From: CBFDBT01 sp965603115
Lineage (GTDB): Bacteria; Pseudomonadota; Alphaproteobacteria; Sphingomonadales; Kordiimonadaceae
NCBI GenBank assembly: GCA_965603115.1
Contig: CBFDBT010000049.1
Coordinates: 1 to 14,415, forward strand
Length of the DNA stretch: 14,415 nt
Reading direction: 5' to 3'
The notes below the pieces were generated by a model. The model was not told where the DNA came from and did not search any database. It saw only the letters and a list, made by a program, of their open reading frames with translations. A program made the position numbers and the translations under genes. Positions 1 to 7,141 of this stretch are shown piece by piece. How positions within the stretch are numbered: position 1 is the first letter of the stretch; every line of letters starts with the position of its first letter.

Positions 1-120
1 AAAATTTAGATAAAATTTTTCCAATAATTGTTAATTCCGCTGATTATGGCGTATTGAAACATGGAGATAACGGCAGGTTATTTGATATAGCCTTAAAAAA
101 ATTAGGTGTAGCAAGTTATA
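1..120. other. AT-rich, poorly conserved segment of nuoD
   Basis: By hand count GC is about 25% in bases 1-60 and 32% in 61-120, then about 38% in 121-180 and 53% in 181-240. The frame stays open, but the encoded residues lack the RPGGV motif that NuoD proteins normally carry here. A weak alignment is possible (YGVLKHGDNGRLFDI against a typical GGVHQDLPxGLLDDI pattern), so fast divergence and replacement by foreign sequence both remain possible. Confidence 0.5.
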
Positions 121-740
121 ATGAGTCGCTTTTAATTGATAACCGTATTTTCAAGCAGCGTAATGTTGATATTGGAAATGTTTCATTCGAAGATGCCTTG
201 GACTGGGGATATTCAGGCCCGATGCTGCGTGGAAGTGGTGTTGCATGGGACCTTAGAAAATCACAGCCTTATGATGCTTATGACCGGATGGATTTTCAGG
301 TCGCTATCGGTAAGCAGGGCGATTGTTATAGCCGCTTCATGATGCGAATCGCTGAAATTCGTGAAAGCCTTAAAATCATTCGCCAGTGTATCACTGATAT
401 GCCTACAGGGCCTGTGATGTCGATTGACCGTAAAGTCTCCCCGCCACCGCGCGCTGAGATGAAAACGTCGATGGAGGCACTCATTCATCATTTCAAGATT
501 TTCACTGAAGGTTTCAAAGTTCCAGAGGGTGAAGTTTATGCAGCTGTTGAAGCGCCAAAAGGTGAGTTTGGTGTTTATCTGGTTTCAGATGGCAGTAACC
601 GTCCATACCGCTGCAAGATACGGGCGCCAGGGTTTGCCCATCTCGCATCGATGGAATATTTATGTAAGGGCCATATGTTGGCCGATGCTCCGGCTATCCT
701 TGGGGCTATGGATATTGTGTTTGGCGAGGTAGACCGATGA
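1..740 (+). CDS. nuoD: NADH-quinone oxidoreductase subunit D, C-terminal part (5' end outside window)
   Basis: NuoD (49-kDa subunit family) lies in the peripheral arm and, with NuoH and NuoB, forms the quinone-reduction site. The reading frame is open from base 3, giving 245 residues; the family is about 390-400 residues, so roughly the first 150 lie upstream. Conserved blocks are visible: NRIFKQR (from base 141), RGSGVAWDLRK (228-260), KVSPPPRAEMKTSMEALIHH, EAPKGEFGVYLVSDG (549-593), YRCKIRAPGFAHL, and the family's C-terminal end VFGEVDR. TTG at 54 is in frame but is not a credible start, because conserved domain is missing before it. The stop TGA at 738-740 overlaps the nuoE start. Bases 1-120 are odd: they are AT-rich and lack the RPGGV motif expected just before this region. 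Identity is certain for the portion after about base 130. Confidence 0.95.
   Translation, partial: NLDKIFPIIVNSADYGVLKHGDNGRLFDIALKKLGVASYNESLLIDNRIFKQRNVDIGNVSFEDALDWGYSGPMLRGSGVAWDLRKSQPYDAYDRMDFQVAIGKQGDCYSRFMMRIAEIRESLKIIRQCITDMPTGPVMSIDRKVSPPPRAEMKTSMEALIHHFKIFTEGFKVPEGEVYAAVEAPKGEFGVYLVSDGSNRPYRCKIRAPGFAHLASMEYLCKGHMLADAPAILGAMDIVFGEVDR
737..740 (+). other. ATGA stop/start overlap, nuoD-nuoE
   Basis: The last base of the nuoD codon CGA and its TGA stop share bases with the nuoE ATG. This is the usual signature of coupled translation inside an operon. Confidence 0.9.
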
Positions 741-1327
741 GTGGTGTAAGCGACGATAAATTTGCATGGACGAAAGAGTCTGAAGCGCAAGTGAAAATGC
801 ATATTGCAAAATATCCCGAGGGCAAACAGCAAAGCGCTGTTATGCCAGCTCTTGATATTGCGCAAAGACAAAATGGCGGACATGTAACTACAGCTATCAT
901 CGAGTATATTGCAGGCTATTTGAGTATGCCCGCGATGAAGGTGATGGAAGTTGCGACCTTTTATTCTATGTATAATCACAAGCCTATTGGCAAACATCAT
1001 GTTCAGGTTTGCGGCACAACACCTTGTTGGCTGCGAGGCTCTGATAAAATTATGTCAGCCTGTAAAAACAAGCTTGGTATTAACAAGGGTGAGACAACCG
1101 CAGACGGCATGTTTACCTTGAGTGAAGTTGAATGCGCCGGCGCCTGTGTTAATTCACCAGTGGTTGCCATTGACGACGATTATTATGAAGACCTGACACC
1201 AGAATCTGTTGAGGCAATTCTGGATACATTGGCTGCGGGCAAAGTCCCTAAGCCCGGTCCACAAAATGACCGTCATACATCTGAGCCTTCAGGCGGTCGT
1301 ACGACCTTGCTTGATGAAAAAGAATAG
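737..1327 (+). CDS. nuoE: NADH-quinone oxidoreductase subunit E (24-kDa, [2Fe-2S] N1a)
   Basis: NuoE is a thioredoxin-fold [2Fe-2S] protein of the NADH dehydrogenase module at the tip of the peripheral arm. The 196-residue product shows the N1a ligands: C92 and C97 in VCGTTPC, then C133 and C137 in ECAGAC. The helical N-terminal part contains the family pattern leading to VATFYSMY (72-79). Residues from about 172 onward (KPGPQNDRHTSEPSGG...) form a short polar tail; alphaproteobacterial NuoE often has a C-terminal extension, and this one is short. The ATG at 737 overlaps the nuoD stop as ATGA and is preceded by GAGGT at 726-730, supporting this start and translational coupling. Nothing suggests truncation. 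Confidence 0.97.
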   Translation: MSGVSDDKFAWTKESEAQVKMHIAKYPEGKQQSAVMPALDIAQRQNGGHVTTAIIEYIAGYLSMPAMKVMEVATFYSMYNHKPIGKHHVQVCGTTPCWLRGSDKIMSACKNKLGINKGETTADGMFTLSEVECAGACVNSPVVAIDDDYYEDLTPESVEAILDTLAAGKVPKPGPQNDRHTSEPSGGRTTLLDEKE

Positions 1328-1333
1328 GGAGGG
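1326..1333 (+). promoter_or_regulatory. Shine-Dalgarno of nuoF fused to the nuoE stop
   Basis: AGGGAGGG begins inside the nuoE TAG stop codon and ends six bases before the nuoF ATG. It fixes the nuoF start at 1340. Confidence 0.85.
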
Positions 1334-1339
1334 CTAGGT

Positions 1340-2623
1340 ATGTTGCAAGATAAAGACCGTATCTTTACCAACCTTTATGGCCAAGGCGATGCTGGTATTG
1401 ACGCTGCGATGAAGCGCGGTGACTGGGATGGCACCAAAGAGATTTTAGCTAATGGTCCTGATTGGATTATTGATCAGATGAAGGCATCGGGCCTGCGTGG
1501 TCGTGGCGGGGCTGGTTTCCCAACTGGCCTAAAGTGGTCTTTCATGCCGAAAGAATCAGATGGTCGCCCATCTTACCTTGTGGTCAATGCTGATGAAGGT
1601 GAACCGGGAACCTGTAAAGACCGTGACCTCATGCGTCATGATCCTCACAAATTGATTGAAGGCTGTCTCATCGCTGGTTTTGCCATGCGAGCCGTGGCCG
1701 CCTACATTTATATTCGTGGTGAATTTTACCGTGAAGCTGAAGTGTTGGAGAAAGCTGTCGCAGAAGCTTACGACAAAGGCTTTCTGGGTAAAGATGCTTG
1801 TGGGTCTGGTTATGCCTTTGATGTTTATGTGCACCGTGGTGCCGGCGCTTATATTTGCGGCGAAGAAACTGCGCTGATCGAAAGCCTCGAGGGCAAAAAA
1901 GGTCAACCGCGTTTGAAACCGCCTTTTCCAGCTAATGTTGGTGTTTGGGGCTGCCCAACTACCGTAAACAATGTCGAATCAATCGCTGTTGCGCCAACTA
2001 TACTCAGGCGCGGTGCAGACTGGTTTGCAGGCCTTGGTCGTGAAAACAATGTTGGTACAAAAGTTTTCTGTATTTCTGGTCATGTTAACAATCCTTGTAA
2101 TGTTGAAGAAGAGATGGGCATTCCACTCAAAGAACTGATTGAAAAACATGCAGGCGGCGTTATTGGTGGCTGGGATAATCTACTGGCGGTTATACCCGGT
2201 GGATCGTCTGTCCCGATGTTGCCGAAACACATTTGCGACACTGTGCTAATGGACTTTGATAGTTTAAAAGACGAGCAATCAGGACTGGGCACAGCGGCTG
2301 TTATCGTAATGGACAAGTCTACTGATATTGTCAAAGCCATTGCCAGACTAGCTGAATTTTATAAGCACGAATCGTGCGGGCAGTGTACGCCGTGTCGTGA
2401 AGGCACTGGCTGGATGTGGCGCGTGATGGAGCGACTGGTTGAAGGTCGCGCTGAAAAAAGCGAAATAGATATGTTGTTGGATGTTTCAAAGCGCATTGAG
2501 GGTCATACGATCTGTGCACTGGGAGACGCTGCAGCTTGGCCAATTCAAGGGTTGATGCGTCACTTCCGTGATGAAGTTGAAGCCCGTATTGATGCGTATC
2601 AGTCGCGTCAAGCAGCAGAATAG
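1340..2623 (+). CDS. nuoF: NADH-quinone oxidoreductase subunit F (51-kDa, NADH/FMN site)
   Basis: NuoF is the entry point of electrons: it binds NADH and FMN and carries [4Fe-4S] cluster N3. The 427-residue length is normal for the family. Visible motifs in order are the glycine-rich GLRGRGGAGFPTGLKW (51-66) for nucleotide binding, NADEGEPGT (83-91), the FMN-site block GAGAYICGEETALIESLEG (167-185), and the cluster motif ESCGQCTPCREG with C346, C349 and C352, completed by C392 in HTICALGD. All four N3 ligands are therefore present. It sits 12 bases after nuoE and is followed by nuoG, the usual order of the NADH module. Some alphaproteobacterial operons have an extra small reading frame around here; none is present. 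Confidence 0.98.
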   Translation: MLQDKDRIFTNLYGQGDAGIDAAMKRGDWDGTKEILANGPDWIIDQMKASGLRGRGGAGFPTGLKWSFMPKESDGRPSYLVVNADEGEPGTCKDRDLMRHDPHKLIEGCLIAGFAMRAVAAYIYIRGEFYREAEVLEKAVAEAYDKGFLGKDACGSGYAFDVYVHRGAGAYICGEETALIESLEGKKGQPRLKPPFPANVGVWGCPTTVNNVESIAVAPTILRRGADWFAGLGRENNVGTKVFCISGHVNNPCNVEEEMGIPLKELIEKHAGGVIGGWDNLLAVIPGGSSVPMLPKHICDTVLMDFDSLKDEQSGLGTAAVIVMDKSTDIVKAIARLAEFYKHESCGQCTPCREGTGWMWRVMERLVEGRAEKSEIDMLLDVSKRIEGHTICALGDAAAWPIQGLMRHFRDEVEARIDAYQSRQAAE

Positions 2624-2628
2624 GGAGG
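2624..2628 (+). promoter_or_regulatory. Shine-Dalgarno that decides the nuoG start
   Basis: GGAGG follows directly on the nuoF TAG stop and lies 11 bases before the ATG at 2640. An in-frame upstream ATG at 2568 would add 24 residues lying over the end of nuoF, with no similarity to NuoG, so 2640 is preferred. Confidence 0.85.
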
Positions 2629-2639
2629 TTAGTCAGTCA

Positions 2640-4637
2640 ATGCCAACCTTAACGGTAAATGGAATAGAAGTTACAGTTGAGCCGGGCTCCTCTGTTTTAA
2701 CGGCTTGTGAAGCAGCTGGGGCGGAAATTCCTCGCTTTTGCTATCATGAACGTTTGTCAATTGCAGGTAACTGCCGCATGTGTCTTGTTGAGATGGAACG
2801 GTCTCCCAAGCCTATCGCTAGCTGTGCGCAGCCTGCAGGTGATGGCATGGTTATTCGGACCGATAGTGAGCAGGTCAAGCGTGCTCGTGAAGGCGCGATG
2901 GAATTTTTGCTGATCAATCACCCACTTGATTGTCCAATATGCGATCAGGGCGGCGAGTGCGATCTGCAAGACCAATCGGTTGCTTATGGTGCTGGTGATG
3001 GTCGCTACGACGAGGTTAAGCGCGCTGTTACTGATAAAAACATGGGGCCGCTGATTAAAACCGAGATGACGCGCTGTATTCACTGTATGCGTTGTGTTCG
3101 TTTTGCTGAAGAAGTAGCAGGGCTTGATACTTTGGGCTCGCTTTACCGCGGCACAGAGACACAGGTTACTACGTATTTGGATGGTGTTCTCGATAGCGAG
3201 CTTTCTGGTAATGTTATTGACCTTTGTCCTGTTGGTGCGCTCACTAACAAGCCCTACGCCTTTACGGCTAGAAGCTGGGAGCTAAAGGCAACAACATCAA
3301 TAGATGTTATGGATGCTGTTGGGGGATCTATATTTATAGATGCTCGCGGACAAGCGGTTATGCGTATTCGCCCAGCTATTAACGATGATGTTAATGAAGA
3401 GTGGATTTCTGATAAGTCACGCTTTGTCTTTGACGCACTCAAGAAGAACCGCATCGACACTCCTTATATAACTGCCAAGACTAAACTTAAGGCAACTGGT
3501 TGGGCTGAAAGCTTTAAAGATATCAAGAAGAACCTAAAAGGTATTAAGGGCGATGAAATTGCAGCGATTGTTGGCGATCTAGCGGACATGGAAAGCATGA
3601 CAGCGCTCAAGGACCTGATGGAAAACCTTGGTTCTAAGCGTATTGAGTGTCGTCAAGATGGCGCTGCTCTCGATGCATCATCCCGTAGCGGTTACATCTT
3701 CAATAGCACGATTAATGGTATTGAAGAGGCTGATTATATTTTACTGGTTGGCGCTAATCCAAGACTTGAAGCATCAACTATAAATACCCGTATTAGAAAG
3801 ACTATTCTCTCTAGTGGATTGAAGGTTTCTAATGTTGGTGAAGCCACAGACCAGACATATGCTGTCGAGCAATTGGGCACTGATGCATCAATGCTTCAAA
3901 ATGCGAAGGTAGCCGATGCGCTTAAAGCGGCATCCAAGCCAATGATCATTGTTGGCCAAGGCGCTCTCAGTGGTTCGAATGGTTCAGCAGTTTTAAAAGC
4001 GGCTCGTGATTTAGCTGATAAATATTGCATTAAAGATGACTGGAACGGATTTAATGTTCTCCATACTGCCGCAAGTCGTGTTGGTGGCCTTGATCTCGGT
4101 CTAACGACAGAGGGTGGTGTTGATGCGATATTAAGTGACGCCAAATCAGGCAAGCTAAAAGCGGTTATCCTTCTTGGTGCAGATGAGATTGATACATCAA
4201 ACCTCGCTTCTTGCTATACAATGTATATAGGCACGCACGGTGATGAAGGTGTAAAGCACGCCAATGTTATCTTGCCATCTGCTGCTTATACTGAAAAATC
4301 AGCAACTTACGCCAATACAGAGGGTCGCGTTCAACACACTACTAAAGCTGTTGATGCTCCCGGCGCTGCCAAAGAAGATTGGACAATCTTTAGGGCGCTA
4401 TCAGAAGTGCTGGGTCAGACGCTGCCTTATGATAATCTGGCACAGATACGCGAGCGAATGACATCTCTTGCTGCATCAGATAATAGTTGGGCTGATTTTG
4501 GCACCAAAGGCGATGTTTCTGGCAATCTTTCGGTTGCTGTAACAGATTTCTATAAAACCAACCCAATCGCCCGTTCTTCGGCGATCCTTGATGAAGCTAT
4601 TGCAGCGTCTGCTGCCAATGCGGAGGCTGCAGAATAA
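2640..4637 (+). CDS. nuoG: NADH-quinone oxidoreductase subunit G (75-kDa, Fe-S clusters N1b, N4, N5)
   Basis: NuoG is the large Fe-S subunit that relays electrons from NuoF toward NuoI. The 665-residue product begins MPTLTVNG with a [2Fe-2S] ferredoxin domain: C34, C45, C48 and C62 ligate N1b. HPLDCPICDQGGEC supplies H94, C98, C101 and C107 for N5. TRCIHCMRC gives C146, C149 and C152, and C196 in DLCPVGAL completes N4. The rest is a molybdopterin-oxidoreductase-like domain without cofactor motifs. The position where some bacteria carry the N7 cysteines reads TTSIDVMDAVGG, with none of the cysteines, as in alphaproteobacteria and mitochondria. The C-terminus ends in an alanine-rich tail (about 653-665). 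Length is close to that of alphaproteobacterial homologues. Confidence 0.97.
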   Translation: MPTLTVNGIEVTVEPGSSVLTACEAAGAEIPRFCYHERLSIAGNCRMCLVEMERSPKPIASCAQPAGDGMVIRTDSEQVKRAREGAMEFLLINHPLDCPICDQGGECDLQDQSVAYGAGDGRYDEVKRAVTDKNMGPLIKTEMTRCIHCMRCVRFAEEVAGLDTLGSLYRGTETQVTTYLDGVLDSELSGNVIDLCPVGALTNKPYAFTARSWELKATTSIDVMDAVGGSIFIDARGQAVMRIRPAINDDVNEEWISDKSRFVFDALKKNRIDTPYITAKTKLKATGWAESFKDIKKNLKGIKGDEIAAIVGDLADMESMTALKDLMENLGSKRIECRQDGAALDASSRSGYIFNSTINGIEEADYILLVGANPRLEASTINTRIRKTILSSGLKVSNVGEATDQTYAVEQLGTDASMLQNAKVADALKAASKPMIIVGQGALSGSNGSAVLKAARDLADKYCIKDDWNGFNVLHTAASRVGGLDLGLTTEGGVDAILSDAKSGKLKAVILLGADEIDTSNLASCYTMYIGTHGDEGVKHANVILPSAAYTEKSATYANTEGRVQHTTKAVDAPGAAKEDWTIFRALSEVLGQTLPYDNLAQIRERMTSLAASDNSWADFGTKGDVSGNLSVAVTDFYKTNPIARSSAILDEAIAASAANAEAAE

Positions 4638-4638
4638 T

Positions 4639-5691
4639 ATGGTTGATGCAATTTATAATCTCTACGCGGAGTGGTTTGGCCTAGCTGGCTGGATTGGTAC
4701 AATGGCTGCTATTATTTCAGCTATTTTACTAGTGACATTACCGCTCCTTATTGGCGTTGCCATGTCGGTTTATTTTGACCGTAAGATATGGGCGGCTGTT
4801 CAGCTTCGTCGTGGCCCCAATATTGTGGGCCCTTGGGGGCTTTTGCAGTCATTTGCTGATGGTATTAAGCTTTTCTTGAAAGAAACCATCATACCAACGG
4901 GGGCTAATAAAGGCCTTTTCCTTATCGCACCGATGATAACCTTTACTTTAGCGCTTATTGGCTGGGCGGTTATCCCGTTTGGTGAGAATTTGGCAATATC
5001 AAATCTTAATGTTGGTATTTTATACCTACTCGCCATCAGTTCGCTTGGGGTATATGGTATTATCCTGTCAGGTTGGGCCTCCAATAGTCGCTATCCCTTC
5101 CTCGGGGCACTGCGCTCGGCAGCGCAGATGGTGTCTTATGAGGTTTCAATAGGGTTTATTCTGGTTACTATCCTTGTAAAAGTGGGTTCACTAAGCTTAA
5201 CCGATGTTGTGTTGGCGCAAAGCGGTGGTATCTCTAGCTGGCATATCATCCCGTTTTTCCCGATCTTTATCCTCTTTTTCATTTCTGCACTGGCAGAAAC
5301 CAACCGCCCACCTTTTGACCTTCCTGAAGCGGAAGCTGAGTTGGTAGCTGGCTATCAGGTGGAATATTCATCTATGGCTTTTGCGCTCTTTTTCCTTGGG
5401 GAATATGCCAATATCCTCTTGATGAGTGCGATGATGGCAATATTGTTCCTCGGCGGATGGCAAGCCCCGATTGAAGCTCTGGACTTTATTCCCGGATGGA
5501 TATGGATGATCGGTAAAATTCTCTTTTTCTTCTGGATGTTCGCGATGGTAAAGGCATTTGTGCCGCGCTATCGCTATGACCAACTTATGCGCTTGGGATG
5601 GAAAGTCTTCCTGCCATTGTCGCTCTTCTTCGTCGTATTTTATAGCGGTGTCATGATGTATATGGGGTGGATCCCCGGAATGGGATCATAG
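4639..5691 (+). CDS. nuoH: NADH-quinone oxidoreductase subunit H (ND1)
   Basis: NuoH (ND1) is the membrane subunit that joins the peripheral arm and forms much of the quinone channel and its proton link. The 350-residue product has a hydrophobic helix at about 18-44, then FDRKIWAAVQLRRGPN (46-61), VGPWGLLQSFADGIK (63-77), a series of transmembrane helices, and the hallmark acidic loop AETNRPPFDLPEAEAELVAG (219-238) followed by YQVEYSS. The D in FDRK replaces the E of many homologues, which as I recall is common in alphaproteobacteria. The ATG at 4639 is one base after the nuoG stop; GGAGG at 4622-4626 inside nuoG lies 12 bases away, a rather long spacing. An earlier in-frame ATG at 4588 overlaps nuoG and would encode a non-family arginine-rich leader, so I reject it. 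Confidence 0.96.
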   Translation: MVDAIYNLYAEWFGLAGWIGTMAAIISAILLVTLPLLIGVAMSVYFDRKIWAAVQLRRGPNIVGPWGLLQSFADGIKLFLKETIIPTGANKGLFLIAPMITFTLALIGWAVIPFGENLAISNLNVGILYLLAISSLGVYGIILSGWASNSRYPFLGALRSAAQMVSYEVSIGFILVTILVKVGSLSLTDVVLAQSGGISSWHIIPFFPIFILFFISALAETNRPPFDLPEAEAELVAGYQVEYSSMAFALFFLGEYANILLMSAMMAILFLGGWQAPIEALDFIPGWIWMIGKILFFFWMFAMVKAFVPRYRYDQLMRLGWKVFLPLSLFFVVFYSGVMMYMGWIPGMGS

Positions 5692-5698
5692 GTGAGAT

Positions 5699-6187
5699 AT
5701 GAAATTATTTTTTCAAATTGCTAAAGGTCTATTGCTGAAAGAATTCGTGCAGGCTTTTTGGCTGACCACAAAGTATATTTTCCGCAAGAAACATACGCTG
5801 AACTATCCTTATGAAAAAGGGCCGTTGTCACCCCGTTTTCGTGGTGAACATGCGCTTAGACGGTATGCCAGTGGTGAAGAACGCTGTATTGCCTGTAAAC
5901 TTTGTGAGGCTATTTGCCCCGCACAAGCGATAACGATTGAAGCTGAGCCCCGCGCGGATGGTTCACGTCGCACAACACGCTACGACATTGATATGACAAA
6001 ATGTATTTACTGCGGTTACTGTCAAGAAGCATGCCCGGTTGATGCTATCGTTGAGGGGCCAAACTTTGAGTTTGCTACCGAGACACGCGCTGAGCTTATG
6101 TATAACAAAGAAAAACTGTTGGCCAATGGTGATCGTTGGGAGTGTGAAATCGCTCAAAATATCGCCCTTGATGCGCCGTACAGATAA
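5699..6187 (+). CDS. nuoI: NADH-quinone oxidoreductase subunit I (TYKY, 2x[4Fe-4S])
   Basis: NuoI is an 8Fe ferredoxin-like subunit carrying clusters N6a and N6b, which pass electrons from NuoG to N2 in NuoB. The 162-residue product contains two complete motifs: C63, C66, C69, C73 in ERCIACKLCEAICP, and C102, C105, C108, C112 in KCIYCGYCQEACPVDA. An amphipathic N-terminal stretch (about 1-28) fits the known membrane-surface helix. The block YPYEKGPLSPRFRGEHALRR (37-56) is the family pattern before the first cluster. The start lies 7 bases after nuoH; AGGTGAG overlapping the nuoH stop (5690-5696) is close to the ATG. Length and motifs match proteobacterial NuoI fully. Confidence 0.98.
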   Translation: MKLFFQIAKGLLLKEFVQAFWLTTKYIFRKKHTLNYPYEKGPLSPRFRGEHALRRYASGEERCIACKLCEAICPAQAITIEAEPRADGSRRTTRYDIDMTKCIYCGYCQEACPVDAIVEGPNFEFATETRAELMYNKEKLLANGDRWECEIAQNIALDAPYR

Positions 6188-6202
6188 GGAGGGAAGGATA
6201 TC

Positions 6203-6817
6203 ATGATTCTTGTAACTTTCACATTTTACCTTTTCGCTTTTGTCACCATCGCGTCTGGCATTTTAGTCATATCGGCTAAAAATCCTGTGCATAGTGTTAT
6301 GTGGCTAATTCTAGCTTTCTTTTCCACAGCGGGGCTGTTTGTGCTGATGGGCGCTGAATTTCTCGCCATGCTGCTGGTGATTGTTTATGTGGGTGCTGTT
6401 GCGGTGCTCTTCCTGTTCGTTGTGATGATGCTCGATATTAATTTTGTCGAGATGCGTCAGGGCTTTTTGCAAAATGTCCAATATGGGGCTTTGGTTGGGC
6501 TAATACTTCTTGTTGAGATTGTCGCCCTTGTTATTAATTGGACTTATGGCCCCAAAATGACCGAAAGCATAGCATCTCCAATGCCGGAAGCTACCAGCAC
6601 TTCAAATACTGTTGCTTTGGGTGAACTCATTTACACTGATTATATCTATAGTTTTCAGGTGGCTGGTTTAATCCTGCTTGTGGCAATGATTGGTGCGATT
6701 GTGCTGACCTTTAGGCGTCGTCCGGGTGTTAAGCGTCAAAATATTATGGAGCAGAATGCACGTCGTCCTGAAGAGGCCTATGACACGGTCGAAGTGAAGT
6801 CAGGGGAGGGTATCTAA
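6203..6817 (+). CDS. nuoJ: NADH-quinone oxidoreductase subunit J (ND6)
   Basis: NuoJ (ND6) is a membrane-arm subunit near the quinone cavity, contributing to the hydrophilic axis that couples redox to proton pumping. The 204-residue product has about five hydrophobic helices. Recognisable blocks are AKNPVHSVMWLILAF (25-39), GAEFLAMLLVIVYVGAVAVL (50-69) with E52 and Y62, then FVVMMLDI; the latter two belong to the helix known for a pi-bulge in solved structures. Residues 171-204 form a charged cytoplasmic-type tail. Start ATG 6203 has AAGGAGGG at 6186-6193, which overlaps the nuoI TAA stop. The next gene begins one base after its stop. Confidence 0.95.
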   Translation: MILVTFTFYLFAFVTIASGILVISAKNPVHSVMWLILAFFSTAGLFVLMGAEFLAMLLVIVYVGAVAVLFLFVVMMLDINFVEMRQGFLQNVQYGALVGLILLVEIVALVINWTYGPKMTESIASPMPEATSTSNTVALGELIYTDYIYSFQVAGLILLVAMIGAIVLTFRRRPGVKRQNIMEQNARRPEEAYDTVEVKSGEGI

Positions 6818-6818
6818 G

Positions 6819-7130
6819 ATGTTAGAAATTGGTCTTGAGCATTATCTAATCGTTGCGGCTATCCTGTTCACACTTGGTGTTTTCGGTATATTCCTTAACC
6901 GTAAAAATGTCATCATCATTATGATGTCTATTGAGCTGATGCTCTTGGCGGTGAATATCAATCTAGTAGCATTTTCATCGTATATGCAGGACATGGTCGG
7001 GCAAGTTTTTGCGATGTTTATTTTAACCGTTGCAGCGGCTGAAGCTGCTATCGGGCTTGCAATTCTTGTCATCTACTTCCGTAACCGCGGCACGATCGCG
7101 GTGGAAGATATCAATCAGATGAAAGGCTAA
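6819..7130 (+). CDS. nuoK: NADH-quinone oxidoreductase subunit K (ND4L)
   Basis: NuoK (ND4L) is a small three-helix membrane subunit. The 103-residue length is typical. The two membrane glutamates essential for proton translocation in the family are present: E39 in MMSIELML and E75 in VAAAEAAIGLA, equivalent to E36 and E72 of the E. coli protein. The segment LNRKNVIIIMMSIELM (26-41) and the end IYFRNRGTIAVEDINQMKG are characteristic. The start lies one base after nuoJ with GGGAGGG (about 6804-6810) inside the end of nuoJ. Confidence 0.97.
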   Translation: MLEIGLEHYLIVAAILFTLGVFGIFLNRKNVIIIMMSIELMLLAVNINLVAFSSYMQDMVGQVFAMFILTVAAAEAAIGLAILVIYFRNRGTIAVEDINQMKG

Positions 7131-7141
7131 GGGGCTTATAT

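Noticed and set aside
1..120. C-terminal end of an intein or other inserted domain in NuoD
   Set aside because: There is no His-Asn splice junction before Cys/Ser/Thr, and a weak register-keeping alignment to NuoD is possible across the segment.
575..1000. 141-residue antisense frame across nuoD/nuoE
   Set aside because: It overlies two strongly conserved genes, has no ribosome site, and resembles no family; it is a shadow of the sense codons.
2568..2639. Longer N-terminus for NuoG
   Set aside because: The extra 24 residues overlap the end of nuoF, show no family similarity, and the ATG at 2640 has a proper Shine-Dalgarno.
3300..3345. Loss of NuoG cluster N7 ligands as a novelty
   Set aside because: Absence of these cysteines is the normal state in alphaproteobacteria and mitochondria.
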